NCBI GenBank assembly: GCA_905209765.1
Contig: CAJLUE010000067.1
Span: 1 to 9,165, forward strand
Direction: 5' to 3'
DNA from: an uncultured Collinsella sp.
GTDB taxonomy: Bacteria > Actinomycetota > Coriobacteriia > Coriobacteriales > Coriobacteriaceae
DNA length: 9,165 nt
Below the pieces are notes generated by a model that was not told the DNA's origin, ran no database searches, and saw only the letters and a program-made list of their open reading frames with translations. This document shows, piece after piece, positions 1 to 5,997 of the stretch. Numbering within the stretch: position 1 is the stretch's first letter; each line of letters begins with the position of its first letter. The position numbers and the translations under genes are program-made.

Positions 1-116
1 GCCGTCCCGTCGACCCCGAGCTTTCGCGCGCCCGTCTGGCCGCTTGCGACGCCGTCCGCGTGACGCTCGCCCTGGTGCTCACCCTTGTTGGCGTTTCCGC
101 GCCCGAGCAGATGTAA
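1..116 (+). CDS. argS: Arginyl-tRNA synthetase, C-terminal end (partial)
   Basis: The frame running from base 3 to the TAA at 114-116 encodes about 37 residues ending in GVSAPEQM. The 5' part lies outside the window. The pattern of a helix beginning ARLAACDAVRV, then a leucine/valine-rich helix, then LVGVSAPEQM, is the typical end of the anticodon-binding (DALR) domain of class I arginyl-tRNA synthetases, which commonly finish in a GVxAPExM-like sequence. The enzyme charges tRNA-Arg with arginine in the cytosol. A strong terminator follows 48 bases later, so argS ends its own transcript. Its position upstream of rho agrees with actinobacterial gene order. Only the tail is visible, so the identification rests on a short but characteristic stretch. 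Confidence 0.8.
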   Translation, partial: RPVDPELSRARLAACDAVRVTLALVLTLVGVSAPEQM

Positions 117-163
117 TCTACGGGTCATTTGACCGTGTAGGTTCGGCTTCAATGAGCCCTATA

Positions 164-197
164 AGCCCGATCTCCATCGCGGAGGTCGGGCTTTTTG
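164..197 (+). terminator. Rho-independent terminator of argS
   Basis: A 12-bp stem (164-175 with 181-192, one G-T wobble) closes a 5-nt loop and runs directly into five Ts at 192-196. It lies 48 bases after the argS stop codon and is the natural end of that transcript. Confidence 0.85.
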
Positions 198-301
198 CGT
201 TTGGCAGGGCTTTTTGGCGTGTTGGAAAATGCTACCAAATCGCAACTATACCGGTTTACGGGGCTGAATCGCTGCCTGGCGACCATAGCGCCAATAGCGA
301 A

Positions 302-360
302 ATTAAAACCGCAGGTAGACGGCTTGTCGAATATTAAAAATGCAGGGTATGGTTGGCTTG
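302..360. repeat. Two tandem copies of a ~25-28-nt repeat
   Basis: The unit at 302-326 begins ATTAAAACCGCAGGTAG and ends in CGGCTTG. A diverged copy follows 31 bases later at 333-360 (ATTAAAA, GCAGG, GGCTTG conserved). A third, closer copy is at 528-552, at the tip of the large hairpin. Upstream flanks are also similar (CGA followed by A/T before ATTAAAA). On the minus strand each reads as a short G/C stretch ending in TTTTAAT, reminiscent of a small terminator. The function is unknown. Confidence 0.6.
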
Positions 361-394
361 CGCCGTTTTTGCACCGTAATCCGCCATAGTTTTG

Positions 395-432
395 AAAATG
401 ACCCCTTGGAGACGGAGAAAACGGATCATTTT
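395..432. repeat. Small A/T-ended inverted repeat
   Basis: AAAATGA (395-401) pairs with TCATTTT (426-432), extended by CC/GG with one bulged A. The loop is purine-rich. The flanking sequence looks like a compact intergenic repeat, but its copy number elsewhere cannot be seen here. Confidence 0.35.
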
Positions 433-462
433 TGTCCCGGGTGAGAGCGGCACGAAACCGTC

Positions 463-624
463 CGCCACGAATCGTGGTTATCTACTACGTTTAGTCGCAT
501 ACCCCGAACCATGTTTAAAGGTGCGATATTAAAACCGCAGGTAGCGGGCTTGCGATTTTAGGAAGATCGAGGGAATGGTCTGGGGTCGCGGGTCAAACGT
601 AGTAGATGGGCGCGATTCGTGGCG
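463..624. repeat. Long imperfect inverted repeat (~162-nt hairpin)
   Basis: Arms 463-512 and 575-624 align over 50 positions. The outer 12 bp are perfect (CGCCACGAATCG with its complement), a 13-bp block around CTACTACGTTT is perfect, and further blocks near ACCCC and ACCAT pair as well. About 43 positions pair when G-T is allowed. The 62-nt tip contains a TAAA/TTTA stem and a CCGC/GCGG mini-hairpin that carries the third copy of the short repeat. It could be a palindromic mobile-type repeat or a structured RNA. No protein is encoded. Confidence 0.7.
528..552. repeat. Third copy of the ATTAAAACCGCAGGTAG repeat
   Basis: It matches the copy at 302-326 at 23 of 25 positions, the first 17 being identical. 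It sits at the tip of the large hairpin, so the short repeat and the hairpin are combined in one composite element. Confidence 0.65.
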
Positions 625-628
625 AGCC

Positions 629-677
629 GATCCTGGGACCGACGATCTTGCTCTCGTGTCTCGTGGTCACCAGGATC
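629..677. repeat. Stem-loop directly after the long inverted repeat
   Basis: GATCCTGG plus GACC (629-640) pairs with GGTC plus CCAGGATC (665-677), with one bulged A at 669. ACGA/TCGT (642-645 with 661-664) extends the stem and leaves a 15-nt loop. It starts five bases after the long hairpin ends, which suggests one composite structure. Confidence 0.55.
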
Positions 678-702
678 TTTGGGGGCTCGGCTGGCCTCTC
701 CA

Positions 703-777
703 TATAAGTTGCGGTGGAATAGTTCCTGTTTGGGGCGGCTGCCGGGTTTTTCAGGAACTCTTTCACCGCAACTTATA
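703..777. repeat. Strong 26-position stem-loop
   Basis: Arms 703-728 and 752-777 pair at 25 of 26 positions (one mismatch, one G-T). They consist of a 14-bp perfect outer block (TATAAGTTGCGGTG with its complement) and an 8-bp inner block (AGTTCCTG/CAGGAACT). The 23-nt loop is G-rich. Bases around 696-700 and 779-783 allow further pairing (CCTCT/AGAGG). No T run follows on either strand, so this is not a standard terminator. It resembles a palindromic intergenic repeat. Confidence 0.75.
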
Positions 778-782
778 AGAGG

Positions 783-823
783 GGGACATCGACGCTCGTG
801 GCTTTGTAAAGAGTGTCCCTTTT
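783..823 (+). terminator. Possible weak terminator upstream of the rho promoter
   Basis: GGGACA (783-788) can pair with TGTCCC (814-819), followed by four Ts. The loop is long at 25 nt. It would insulate the rho promoter from anything transcribed through the repeat region, but the stem is short. Confidence 0.35.
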
Positions 824-857
824 GGCTAGTCGTTTAAGAACGTCCCCGATGACTAAG

Positions 858-885
858 TTGCAGGTGGTTGCGGTTGTGCTACACT
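858..885 (+). promoter_or_regulatory. Putative rho promoter (extended -10)
   Basis: TGCTACACT at 877-885 matches an extended -10 (TGn followed by TACACT, 4 of 6 to TATAAT). TTGCAG at 858-863 lies 16 bases upstream of the -10 hexamer. Transcription would start near 891-893, leaving a leader of about 138 nt. That leader begins with a TGCGT/ACGCA hairpin (891-905) and includes a CCCTG/CAGGG hairpin (967-986). Confidence 0.5.
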
Positions 886-1029
886 AATGCTGCGTATATG
901 ACGCAATCATCTCGATACAGATCAATGATGTCCGTCGTTTAAGTACGGAGCTAGACTGTTTAGCCGCCCTGAAGGTATATGCAGGGAGCATGTGATCACA
1001 GGGCTTGAAAAGAAAGTTGAGCAACCACT

Positions 1030-3645
1030 GTGTCTGATCAACAGCAAGAAAACGAAATAACGACGGCGCAAACCGCTCCCGCTGCACCGGTTGCGTCGGA
1101 CCAGGTCGCGATGCCCGCGCCGGTGCAGGCATCGGTTCCTGAGGCCCCCAAGGCCGCTTCGACGCCTACGCCCGCATCGGCTGAGAAGGTCGCGCCTGCC
1201 GCTGGCGAGGGAGTTGCCCCTGCCGCCGAAGAGGATGCCGCGCCCGTAAAGCCCAAGCGCACGCGCCGTGCGCCTAAGCCCGCCGCTGACGACGAGGATG
1301 CTGCCAAGTCCAAGCGCCGTACCACGCGCGCGACGCGAACCAAGCGCACCGTTGCCGATCCCTCCGCGCCCATTTCCGATGAGGTCGCGCAGGCCCGTGC
1401 GCTGGCGCAGATTAGCGAGGCCCAGGTTGTGCGCGCCCGTCGCCGTGCTGCCGAGCGCGAGGCCGCGGCACTGACCGAGCTTGCAGCGCCAGTCGTCTCC
1501 GAGGCGTCTGCGGCCACCGAGGCCCCTGTCGCGGGGCAGCCGACCGAGAAGCCGGCTCCGCGCACGCGTCGTCGTGCGGCCAAGTCTCAGCAGGATGCTG
1601 GGCAGGTGGCCCAAGAGTCCGGTGAAGCTCCGGCTCGTTCTGCAGTAGGGGAGGATGCGCAGCCCTCTGAGTCTGCAACACCTGCCGAGGCCAACGAGGT
1701 TCCCGTTGTCGATCCCGCTCTTCGCCCGCACCGTCGCGGCCGCAAGCCCAAGGCCTTCGTCGAGGCCGAGAAAGCTGCTGCCGCCGCTGCGGCAGCCGCA
1801 GCTCAGGACGCCGCGATGACCGCCGCGCCCGCACCCGTCGCCGACGCTTCTGCCCAGGGAGCCGCTGCCACCGAGGCCGACGCGCATGCCGAGGGCGAGC
1901 CCGCCGATGTTCGCCCTGGTCGTAGCCGTCGTACCGCTTCCAAGCGCTCGTCCAAGGCCAAGGGTTCGAAAAAGGACGCGTCCGAGGATTCTGGCAACGA
2001 GGTCGTCGAGGCAACCGTCGACTCTGCTCCCGAGACCGAGAGCGCTGATCAGCCGGCAACCGATAAACCCAAGCGCACGCGCAAAAAGTCCGCAAAGGCT
2101 AAGGCCGTCGAGCAGCAGGCCGATGTTGAGCCCAGTGCCGATGCCGATACCAAGGCCGATAACGAAGTCCCGGCCGACACCGACGCAGCAGCTCCGGCGG
2201 CCAAGGGCGCCACGACCGCCGAGACCGACGAGAACGCCCGCCCCAACCGCCGTCAGCACAAGCGCAACGACGAGCGTAACGAGCGCAAAGACGAGCGCAA
2301 CAACGATCGCCGCAACCGTCAGCGCGATCGCAAGCAGCGCAACAAGGAGCGCAACGCCGCCCCGACCGAGCCTACGCTTTCGCGCGAGGAGCTCGCGGCC
2401 ATGAAGGTCGCTGAGCTGCGCGAAAAGGCCAAGGAGTTCGAAATCGAGACGACCGGCAAAAAGAAGGCCGAGCTCGTCGAGGAAATCTACACCACCGCCG
2501 CGAAGGCCGAGGGCTTCCGTGACATCAAGGGCATTCTGCAGATTCGCCCTGACAGCTCCGGCATCATCCATGCCCACGGCTACATGAAGTCCAGCGACGA
2601 CGCCTTTGTTCCCGCATATCTCATCCGCTCCGCACGCCTGCGTACGGGTGATGTGATCGAGGGCTCGCTTCGTCCCTCGCGCGGCGGCGACAAGCGCGCC
2701 GGCCTCGCCAAGATCACAACCGTCAACGGTCTTGATCCCGAGCAGGCCCGTAACCGCCCCAAGTTTGGCGACCTTACCCCGGTCTATCCCAATGAGCCTC
2801 TGCGTATGGAGCACGGCAAGGATTCCATCACCGGTCGCGCTATCGACATCGTGTCGCCGATCGGCAAGGGCCAGCGCGGCCTGATCGTGTCGCCGCCAAA
2901 AGCCGGCAAGACCACGATCCTCAAGAAGATCTGCCAGTCTATCTCGATCAACAATCCCGAGGTGCACCTCATCTGTCTGCTCGTCGACGAGCGCCCCGAA
3001 GAGGTCACCGATATGCAGCGCTCCATCAAGGGCGAGGTCGTGGCCTCGACCTTCGATATGCCCGCCGAAAACCACACTCGCGTGGCCGAGCTCGTGATCG
3101 AGCGCGCCAAGCGCATCGTGGAGCTGGGTGGCGACGTCGTGGTGGTGCTCGACTCCATCACGCGCCTTGCCCGCGCCTACAACCTGGCCGCTCCCGCCTC
3201 GGGCCGCATCCTTTCGGGCGGCGTCGATTCGGCGGCCCTGTATCCGCCCAAACGTTTCTTGGGCGCTGCCCGCAACATCGAGAACGGCGGCTCGCTCACC
3301 ATCCTGGCTTCCGCCCTTATCGATACCGGCTCCAAGATGGACGAGGTCATCTTTGAGGAGTTCAAGGGTACCGGCAACATGGAGCTCAAACTCGACCGCG
3401 ACCTGGCCGACCGCCGTATCTTCCCGGCCATCGATCCCGTTGCCTCGGGCACGCGCAACGAGGACCTGCTGGTCGACGAGCAGATGCGCCCGTTTGTCTT
3501 TGGCCTGCGCCGTATCCTCGCCGGCATGAACAATACCGAGCGCGCGGCCGCGTCGTTTATCAAGGGCCTCAAGGGCACCAATACCAACCAGGAGTTCCTG
3601 GTTCGTTCGGCAAAAAAGCACAGCGATTACGAGCAGACGTTCTAA
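1030..3645 (+). CDS. rho: Transcription termination factor Rho with giant N-terminal extension
   Basis: Rho is the hexameric RNA helicase that ends transcription at unstructured, C-rich RNA. The core is complete. A Rho_N helical domain lies at about 449-490, an RNA-binding cold-shock-like fold at about 496-575, Walker A PPKAGKTT at 622-629, and Walker B VVVVLDS with D708. The Q-loop/R-loop region (SGGVDSAAL, then the stretch ending GTGNMEL) follows, and the usual C-terminus ends near DYEQTF. At 871 aa it is about twice the E. coli length (~420). The excess is residues 1-448, which are Ala/Glu/Pro-rich with five basic patches (74-80, 178-185, 232-241, 298-315, 346-358) and an Arg/Asn/Lys mixed-charge tract (404-442). 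I chose the GTG start because an in-frame TGA lies at 1018-1020 and no earlier start exists. Its Shine-Dalgarno is weak (AGAAAG at 1011-1016). Identification of the core is certain; what the extension does is inferred. Confidence 0.97.
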   Translation: MSDQQQENEITTAQTAPAAPVASDQVAMPAPVQASVPEAPKAASTPTPASAEKVAPAAGEGVAPAAEEDAAPVKPKRTRRAPKPAADDEDAAKSKRRTTRATRTKRTVADPSAPISDEVAQARALAQISEAQVVRARRRAAEREAAALTELAAPVVSEASAATEAPVAGQPTEKPAPRTRRRAAKSQQDAGQVAQESGEAPARSAVGEDAQPSESATPAEANEVPVVDPALRPHRRGRKPKAFVEAEKAAAAAAAAAAQDAAMTAAPAPVADASAQGAAATEADAHAEGEPADVRPGRSRRTASKRSSKAKGSKKDASEDSGNEVVEATVDSAPETESADQPATDKPKRTRKKSAKAKAVEQQADVEPSADADTKADNEVPADTDAAAPAAKGATTAETDENARPNRRQHKRNDERNERKDERNNDRRNRQRDRKQRNKERNAAPTEPTLSREELAAMKVAELREKAKEFEIETTGKKKAELVEEIYTTAAKAEGFRDIKGILQIRPDSSGIIHAHGYMKSSDDAFVPAYLIRSARLRTGDVIEGSLRPSRGGDKRAGLAKITTVNGLDPEQARNRPKFGDLTPVYPNEPLRMEHGKDSITGRAIDIVSPIGKGQRGLIVSPPKAGKTTILKKICQSISINNPEVHLICLLVDERPEEVTDMQRSIKGEVVASTFDMPAENHTRVAELVIERAKRIVELGGDVVVVLDSITRLARAYNLAAPASGRILSGGVDSAALYPPKRFLGAARNIENGGSLTILASALIDTGSKMDEVIFEEFKGTGNMELKLDRDLADRRIFPAIDPVASGTRNEDLLVDEQMRPFVFGLRRILAGMNNTERAAASFIKGLKGTNTNQEFLVRSAKKHSDYEQTF

Positions 3646-3684
3646 GTCGCTCGCCGCACGCGACAACAGCCATAGACATGCCAG

Positions 3685-3716
3685 AAGGGCCGGGGTTTAG
3701 ATCCTGGCCCTTTTCG
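3685..3716 (+). terminator. Rho-independent terminator of rho
   Basis: A stem of about 10 bp (3685-3694 with 3703-3712, one G-T) closes an 8-nt loop and leads into TTTT at 3711-3714. It lies 40 bases after the rho stop codon. Confidence 0.75.
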
Positions 3717-3792
3717 TATAGCCGCTCGCCAACGATTATTGACCTCACGGCCGGCAAGCAGCGATTTTCCCGTTTCAATCCCGCTTCGTCGC

Positions 3793-3821
3793 TTGCAATT
3801 CTCAAGGGGGTTTCGCATAAT
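3793..3821 (+). promoter_or_regulatory. Promoter of the membrane protein-VanZ unit
   Basis: TTGCAA (3793-3798) and CATAAT (3816-3821) are separated by exactly 17 bases; the -10 matches consensus at 5 of 6 positions. The start would be near 3828, giving a ~130-nt leader. Confidence 0.65.
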
Positions 3822-3850
3822 AGCTGTTAAGCTTCGCGACGGAAAACGCA

Positions 3851-3899
3851 GATGAAACGAACCATATACCGTTGCTTTGGGGCATAGCCCCGCTTCATC
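3851..3899 (+). promoter_or_regulatory. Structured 5' leader hairpin
   Basis: GATGAA (3851-3856) can pair with TTCATC (3894-3899), enclosing a tight hairpin GGGGC-ATA-GCCCC (3879-3891). No T run follows, so it is not an obvious attenuator. It lies between the promoter and the ribosome binding site of the next gene and could affect transcript stability or translation. Confidence 0.4.
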
Positions 3900-3957
3900 T
3901 TCTCTCGCGCAGCCAACTGAATGATGCGATTTGGGTGCTGGAAGATGGGGAGAGCTC

Positions 3958-5427
3958 ATGGCTTCTTCTGATGCAACACAACGAGCAGTCCTTGCTGGAC
4001 TTTCCTGCGGGATCGGCCTTGCCGCTCCCGTGGTGATGTATGCTGCCACGCTGCCGTTTTCGTCGGTGAACGAGACGGTCGTCGCGGGCGCTGTTCCCTT
4101 TGCCGTGGGTGCGGTGGCGGGCGTGGGTATCTATGCCGCTTCGCTCGGCATTTCTGAATATCGCGCGCAGCATGCCGAGCGCCTGTTCGAGCCCGACGCC
4201 ATGGGTGGCGCTGCGAACGTCAACCAGCATCAAAATGAGTTCCAGACTGCCTCGATGTCCGCCCAACAGCAGTGGGCTGCCCCTCAGGGTGTTGCTACTG
4301 CGGCTCCTGCCGTGCAGGCAAACGCCGCGCAGCCCTCTTCGGTTTTCTCCGGCCTGACCGGTGCCTTCCAGCGCCGTCGTGCCGACGATGGCGTCCCCAC
4401 CATCGCCCGCGCCGCAGATGCCATGAGCGAGGCCGACGCCTGGTCCATGATCGATAGCATGCTCGACGACGATTCGCCGGTCAGCTGCGACCCCACGCGC
4501 TCACGCGACGTCTACCAAGTCGCTATAGACGAACTCACCTACGGCGGGCAGACCGGCTCCTATAACCGCGATGACATCGCTGCCGCTGCGCGCGCCGTCT
4601 CGGGCTCTCATGCCGCCCCTGCGGGTAGCACGGCCGCCTTTGTGGCGCTCGTGGCTAACGCCGCCAACAACGCCGCCACGGCTCAATCCGTTACGTATGA
4701 CACTGCCGTGCCCGTGACTCCGGCTGCCGCCACCGCCGTTGACCCCTACGCCGACGAGCCGCTGGCCGTCGACGAGGAGACTATTGCCGCCCGCCGTGCT
4801 GCCGAAAGCTCGCTGTGGGGCGCTCCCGCACAGCAGCAGGCGTCGGAGGCAGTGCCGTACAACGCGAACCTTGCCAACATGCCGATCATCAGCGACGCCT
4901 CTGCTGCGGCCATCGATCTCGATGACCTTGACGAGCCGGTCATCTCGAACGACATGCCGTATGTGGTCGCTGCCCCGGTTGATGTCCCGGCCTCCGCGTC
5001 CCGGTCCGTCGCAGTTGACGAGCCTGTTGATGCGACTTCCGAGGAAGACGTCCCCATGGCCGATTATTCGGGCCACGAGGGCATGTGGGCTGCCGCTGCC
5101 GCAATTTTGGACGAGGTCGTCGAGCCTGCTCCCGTTGCCGCTCCGGTGTTTACGCCTGCTCCTCAGCCCGCTGCCCCCGCGTACGTTGGTCGCCACAGCG
5201 CCGTGTTCCCCGAGGATACCGCCCGCATCTCGCGCGAAGGTATCGAGCGTGCCGAGGCCATCGCTGCTGGCATCATGGAGAACCGTCGTCACGAGCGCGT
5301 TAATCAGATTCTCGAGGAGGAGATCGACCGCCTGCAGTCTGCAGCGGTGAGGCGCACGGGCCGTGCCTATCTGAGCGTTATCGAGGGTGGCACCGCCAGC
5401 TTTGAGCCGCTCTGTGCGGAGGCATAA
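3958..5427 (+). CDS. Membrane-anchored Ala-rich protein of unknown function
   Basis: I do not recognise this 489-residue protein. Two hydrophobic helices lie at about 10-33 and 40-64, joined by a short loop, with charged residues just after (EYRAQHAERLF). This suggests a hairpin anchor with both ends in the cytoplasm. The rest is mostly low-complexity, rich in Ala, Pro, Val and acids. One more ordered island lies at about 142-215 (ADAWSMIDSMLDDD, then SRDVYQVAIDELTYGG). A helical, charged C-terminal region spans about 420-465 (possible coiled coil), followed by the tail GRAYLSVIEGG at 468-478. I chose the ATG at 3958 because GGGGAG (3947-3952) sits five bases upstream. A TTG at 3931 would add nine residues but has no such site. 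The VanZ gene follows seven bases after the stop, so the two are probably co-translated. A structural or scaffold role in the envelope is speculation. Confidence 0.85.
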   Translation: MASSDATQRAVLAGLSCGIGLAAPVVMYAATLPFSSVNETVVAGAVPFAVGAVAGVGIYAASLGISEYRAQHAERLFEPDAMGGAANVNQHQNEFQTASMSAQQQWAAPQGVATAAPAVQANAAQPSSVFSGLTGAFQRRRADDGVPTIARAADAMSEADAWSMIDSMLDDDSPVSCDPTRSRDVYQVAIDELTYGGQTGSYNRDDIAAAARAVSGSHAAPAGSTAAFVALVANAANNAATAQSVTYDTAVPVTPAAATAVDPYADEPLAVDEETIAARRAAESSLWGAPAQQQASEAVPYNANLANMPIISDASAAAIDLDDLDEPVISNDMPYVVAAPVDVPASASRSVAVDEPVDATSEEDVPMADYSGHEGMWAAAAAILDEVVEPAPVAAPVFTPAPQPAAPAYVGRHSAVFPEDTARISREGIERAEAIAAGIMENRRHERVNQILEEEIDRLQSAAVRRTGRAYLSVIEGGTASFEPLCAEA

Positions 5428-5434
5428 TATCTGC

Positions 5435-5884
5435 ATGCTTAAACTCGATCGAAAATGGGCGGTCGCGACCTGTCTGATGGTGCTGCTTATCTGGGGCAAT
5501 TCGATGGTTTCTGGTACGGGGTCCGGTTCATTGAGCCTGTCGATTATGGAGGCCGTTCGCGGCTTTCTTCACGGTATGGGGCTTCCGTATGAGTGGGTGA
5601 CCAACTTCGTCGTTCGCAAGTGCGCGCATTTTACCGAGTACATGGTGCTCGGCATTCTGACGACGCACACTTTCGATATCGAGGGCCATCGCACCATTGA
5701 CGTGCTGCTTCCCACGGCGGTGTTCTTGCTGCTGATTCCCTCGATTGACGAGACGATTCAGCTCTTTGTGCCCGGTCGCGCCGGCATGATCACCGACGTG
5801 ATGATCGACTGTTGCGGAGCGATGACGGGCGTTGTGCTTCGATATCTTCTACGATCGCTCATATGTGCCAAAAAGGCCGCCTAG
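5435..5884 (+). CDS. VanZ-family membrane protein
   Basis: This 149-residue protein shows the VanZ-like signature: RKxAHFTEYMVLG at about 61-73 (R61, K62, H65, E68, Y69), and DETIQLFVPGRAGMITDVMID at 105-125 with D105, E106, Q109, R115, D121 and D125. Hydrophobic helices are at roughly 8-22, 63-78, 88-104 and 122-140, so it is an integral membrane protein. VanZ gives low-level teicoplanin resistance in enterococci by an unresolved mechanism, but most family members are uncharacterised, so a resistance role should not be assumed. The start is the ATG at 5435, with GGAGG at 5418-5422 overlapping the end of the upstream gene, which implies translational coupling. A longer in-frame start at 5387 lies inside the upstream gene and is less likely. 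The stop codon lies inside the terminator stem. Confidence 0.85.
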   Translation: MLKLDRKWAVATCLMVLLIWGNSMVSGTGSGSLSLSIMEAVRGFLHGMGLPYEWVTNFVVRKCAHFTEYMVLGILTTHTFDIEGHRTIDVLLPTAVFLLLIPSIDETIQLFVPGRAGMITDVMIDCCGAMTGVVLRYLLRSLICAKKAA

Positions 5885-5920
5885 GACACATTGCTTGGTC
5901 CTAGGCGGCCTTTCTTTGTT
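5871..5920. terminator. Bidirectional terminator between convergent VanZ and ROK genes
   Basis: A perfect 16-bp stem (5872-5887 with 5898-5913) closes a 10-nt loop. On the + strand it is followed by TTTCTTTGTTT. On the minus strand the stem runs into TTTTT (complement of 5870-5874). The VanZ TAG (5882-5884) lies within the left arm. It ends the + strand unit and can serve the ROK gene, whose stop is 84 bases away. Confidence 0.9.
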
Positions 5921-5997
5921 TGGGGGCTTATACGGGGCGTGGCGGCGTTATCCCGTAGGATGGGATTGCTGGACGTTGCGGCGCCCCTTTGGCGCGC

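Larger units (their letters stand above)
198..857. other. Gene-free argS-rho spacer rich in inverted repeats
   Basis: About 660 bases carry no convincing gene. The open frames here are short, lack ribosome binding sites, and run through perfect inverted repeats. The stretch instead holds three copies of a short repeat (302-326, 333-360, 528-552), a weak A/T-ended hairpin (395-432), a ~162-nt imperfect hairpin (463-624), a 49-nt stem-loop (629-677), a 75-nt stem-loop (703-777) and a smaller stem followed by Ts (783-823). The rho promoter comes only after these structures, so they are not part of the rho leader. I read the region as a nest of intergenic repeat elements, or possibly an untranslated RNA. 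Which of the two cannot be decided from this window. Confidence 0.65.

Noticed and set aside
302..552. CRISPR array
   Set aside because: Only three copies of a repeat, two of them adjacent with no real spacer and one diverged, inside hairpin sequence; no cas genes.
463..777. Insertion sequence or MITE with target duplications
   Set aside because: Terminal inverted arms exist, but I found no flanking direct duplication and no transposase, so I list only inverted repeats.
575..837. Small + strand frames in the argS-rho spacer
   Set aside because: They run through perfect inverted repeats, lack ribosome binding sites and have no protein-like composition.
922..3666. 914-codon open frame antisense to rho
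   Set aside because: It mirrors the rho codon bias in a G/C-rich third-position gene; its translation is low-complexity Gly/Leu/Arg/Ala without domains, and rho itself is unmistakable.
4501..5499. 332-codon minus-strand frame across the membrane protein gene
   Set aside because: Shadow of a G/C-rich gene; it has no recognisable domain, and the + strand frame has a promoter, a ribosome binding site and membrane helices.
5435..5884. Vancomycin/teicoplanin resistance gene
   Set aside because: It is VanZ-family, but without vanA/vanH/vanX or regulators nearby; the family is broad and mostly unrelated to resistance.
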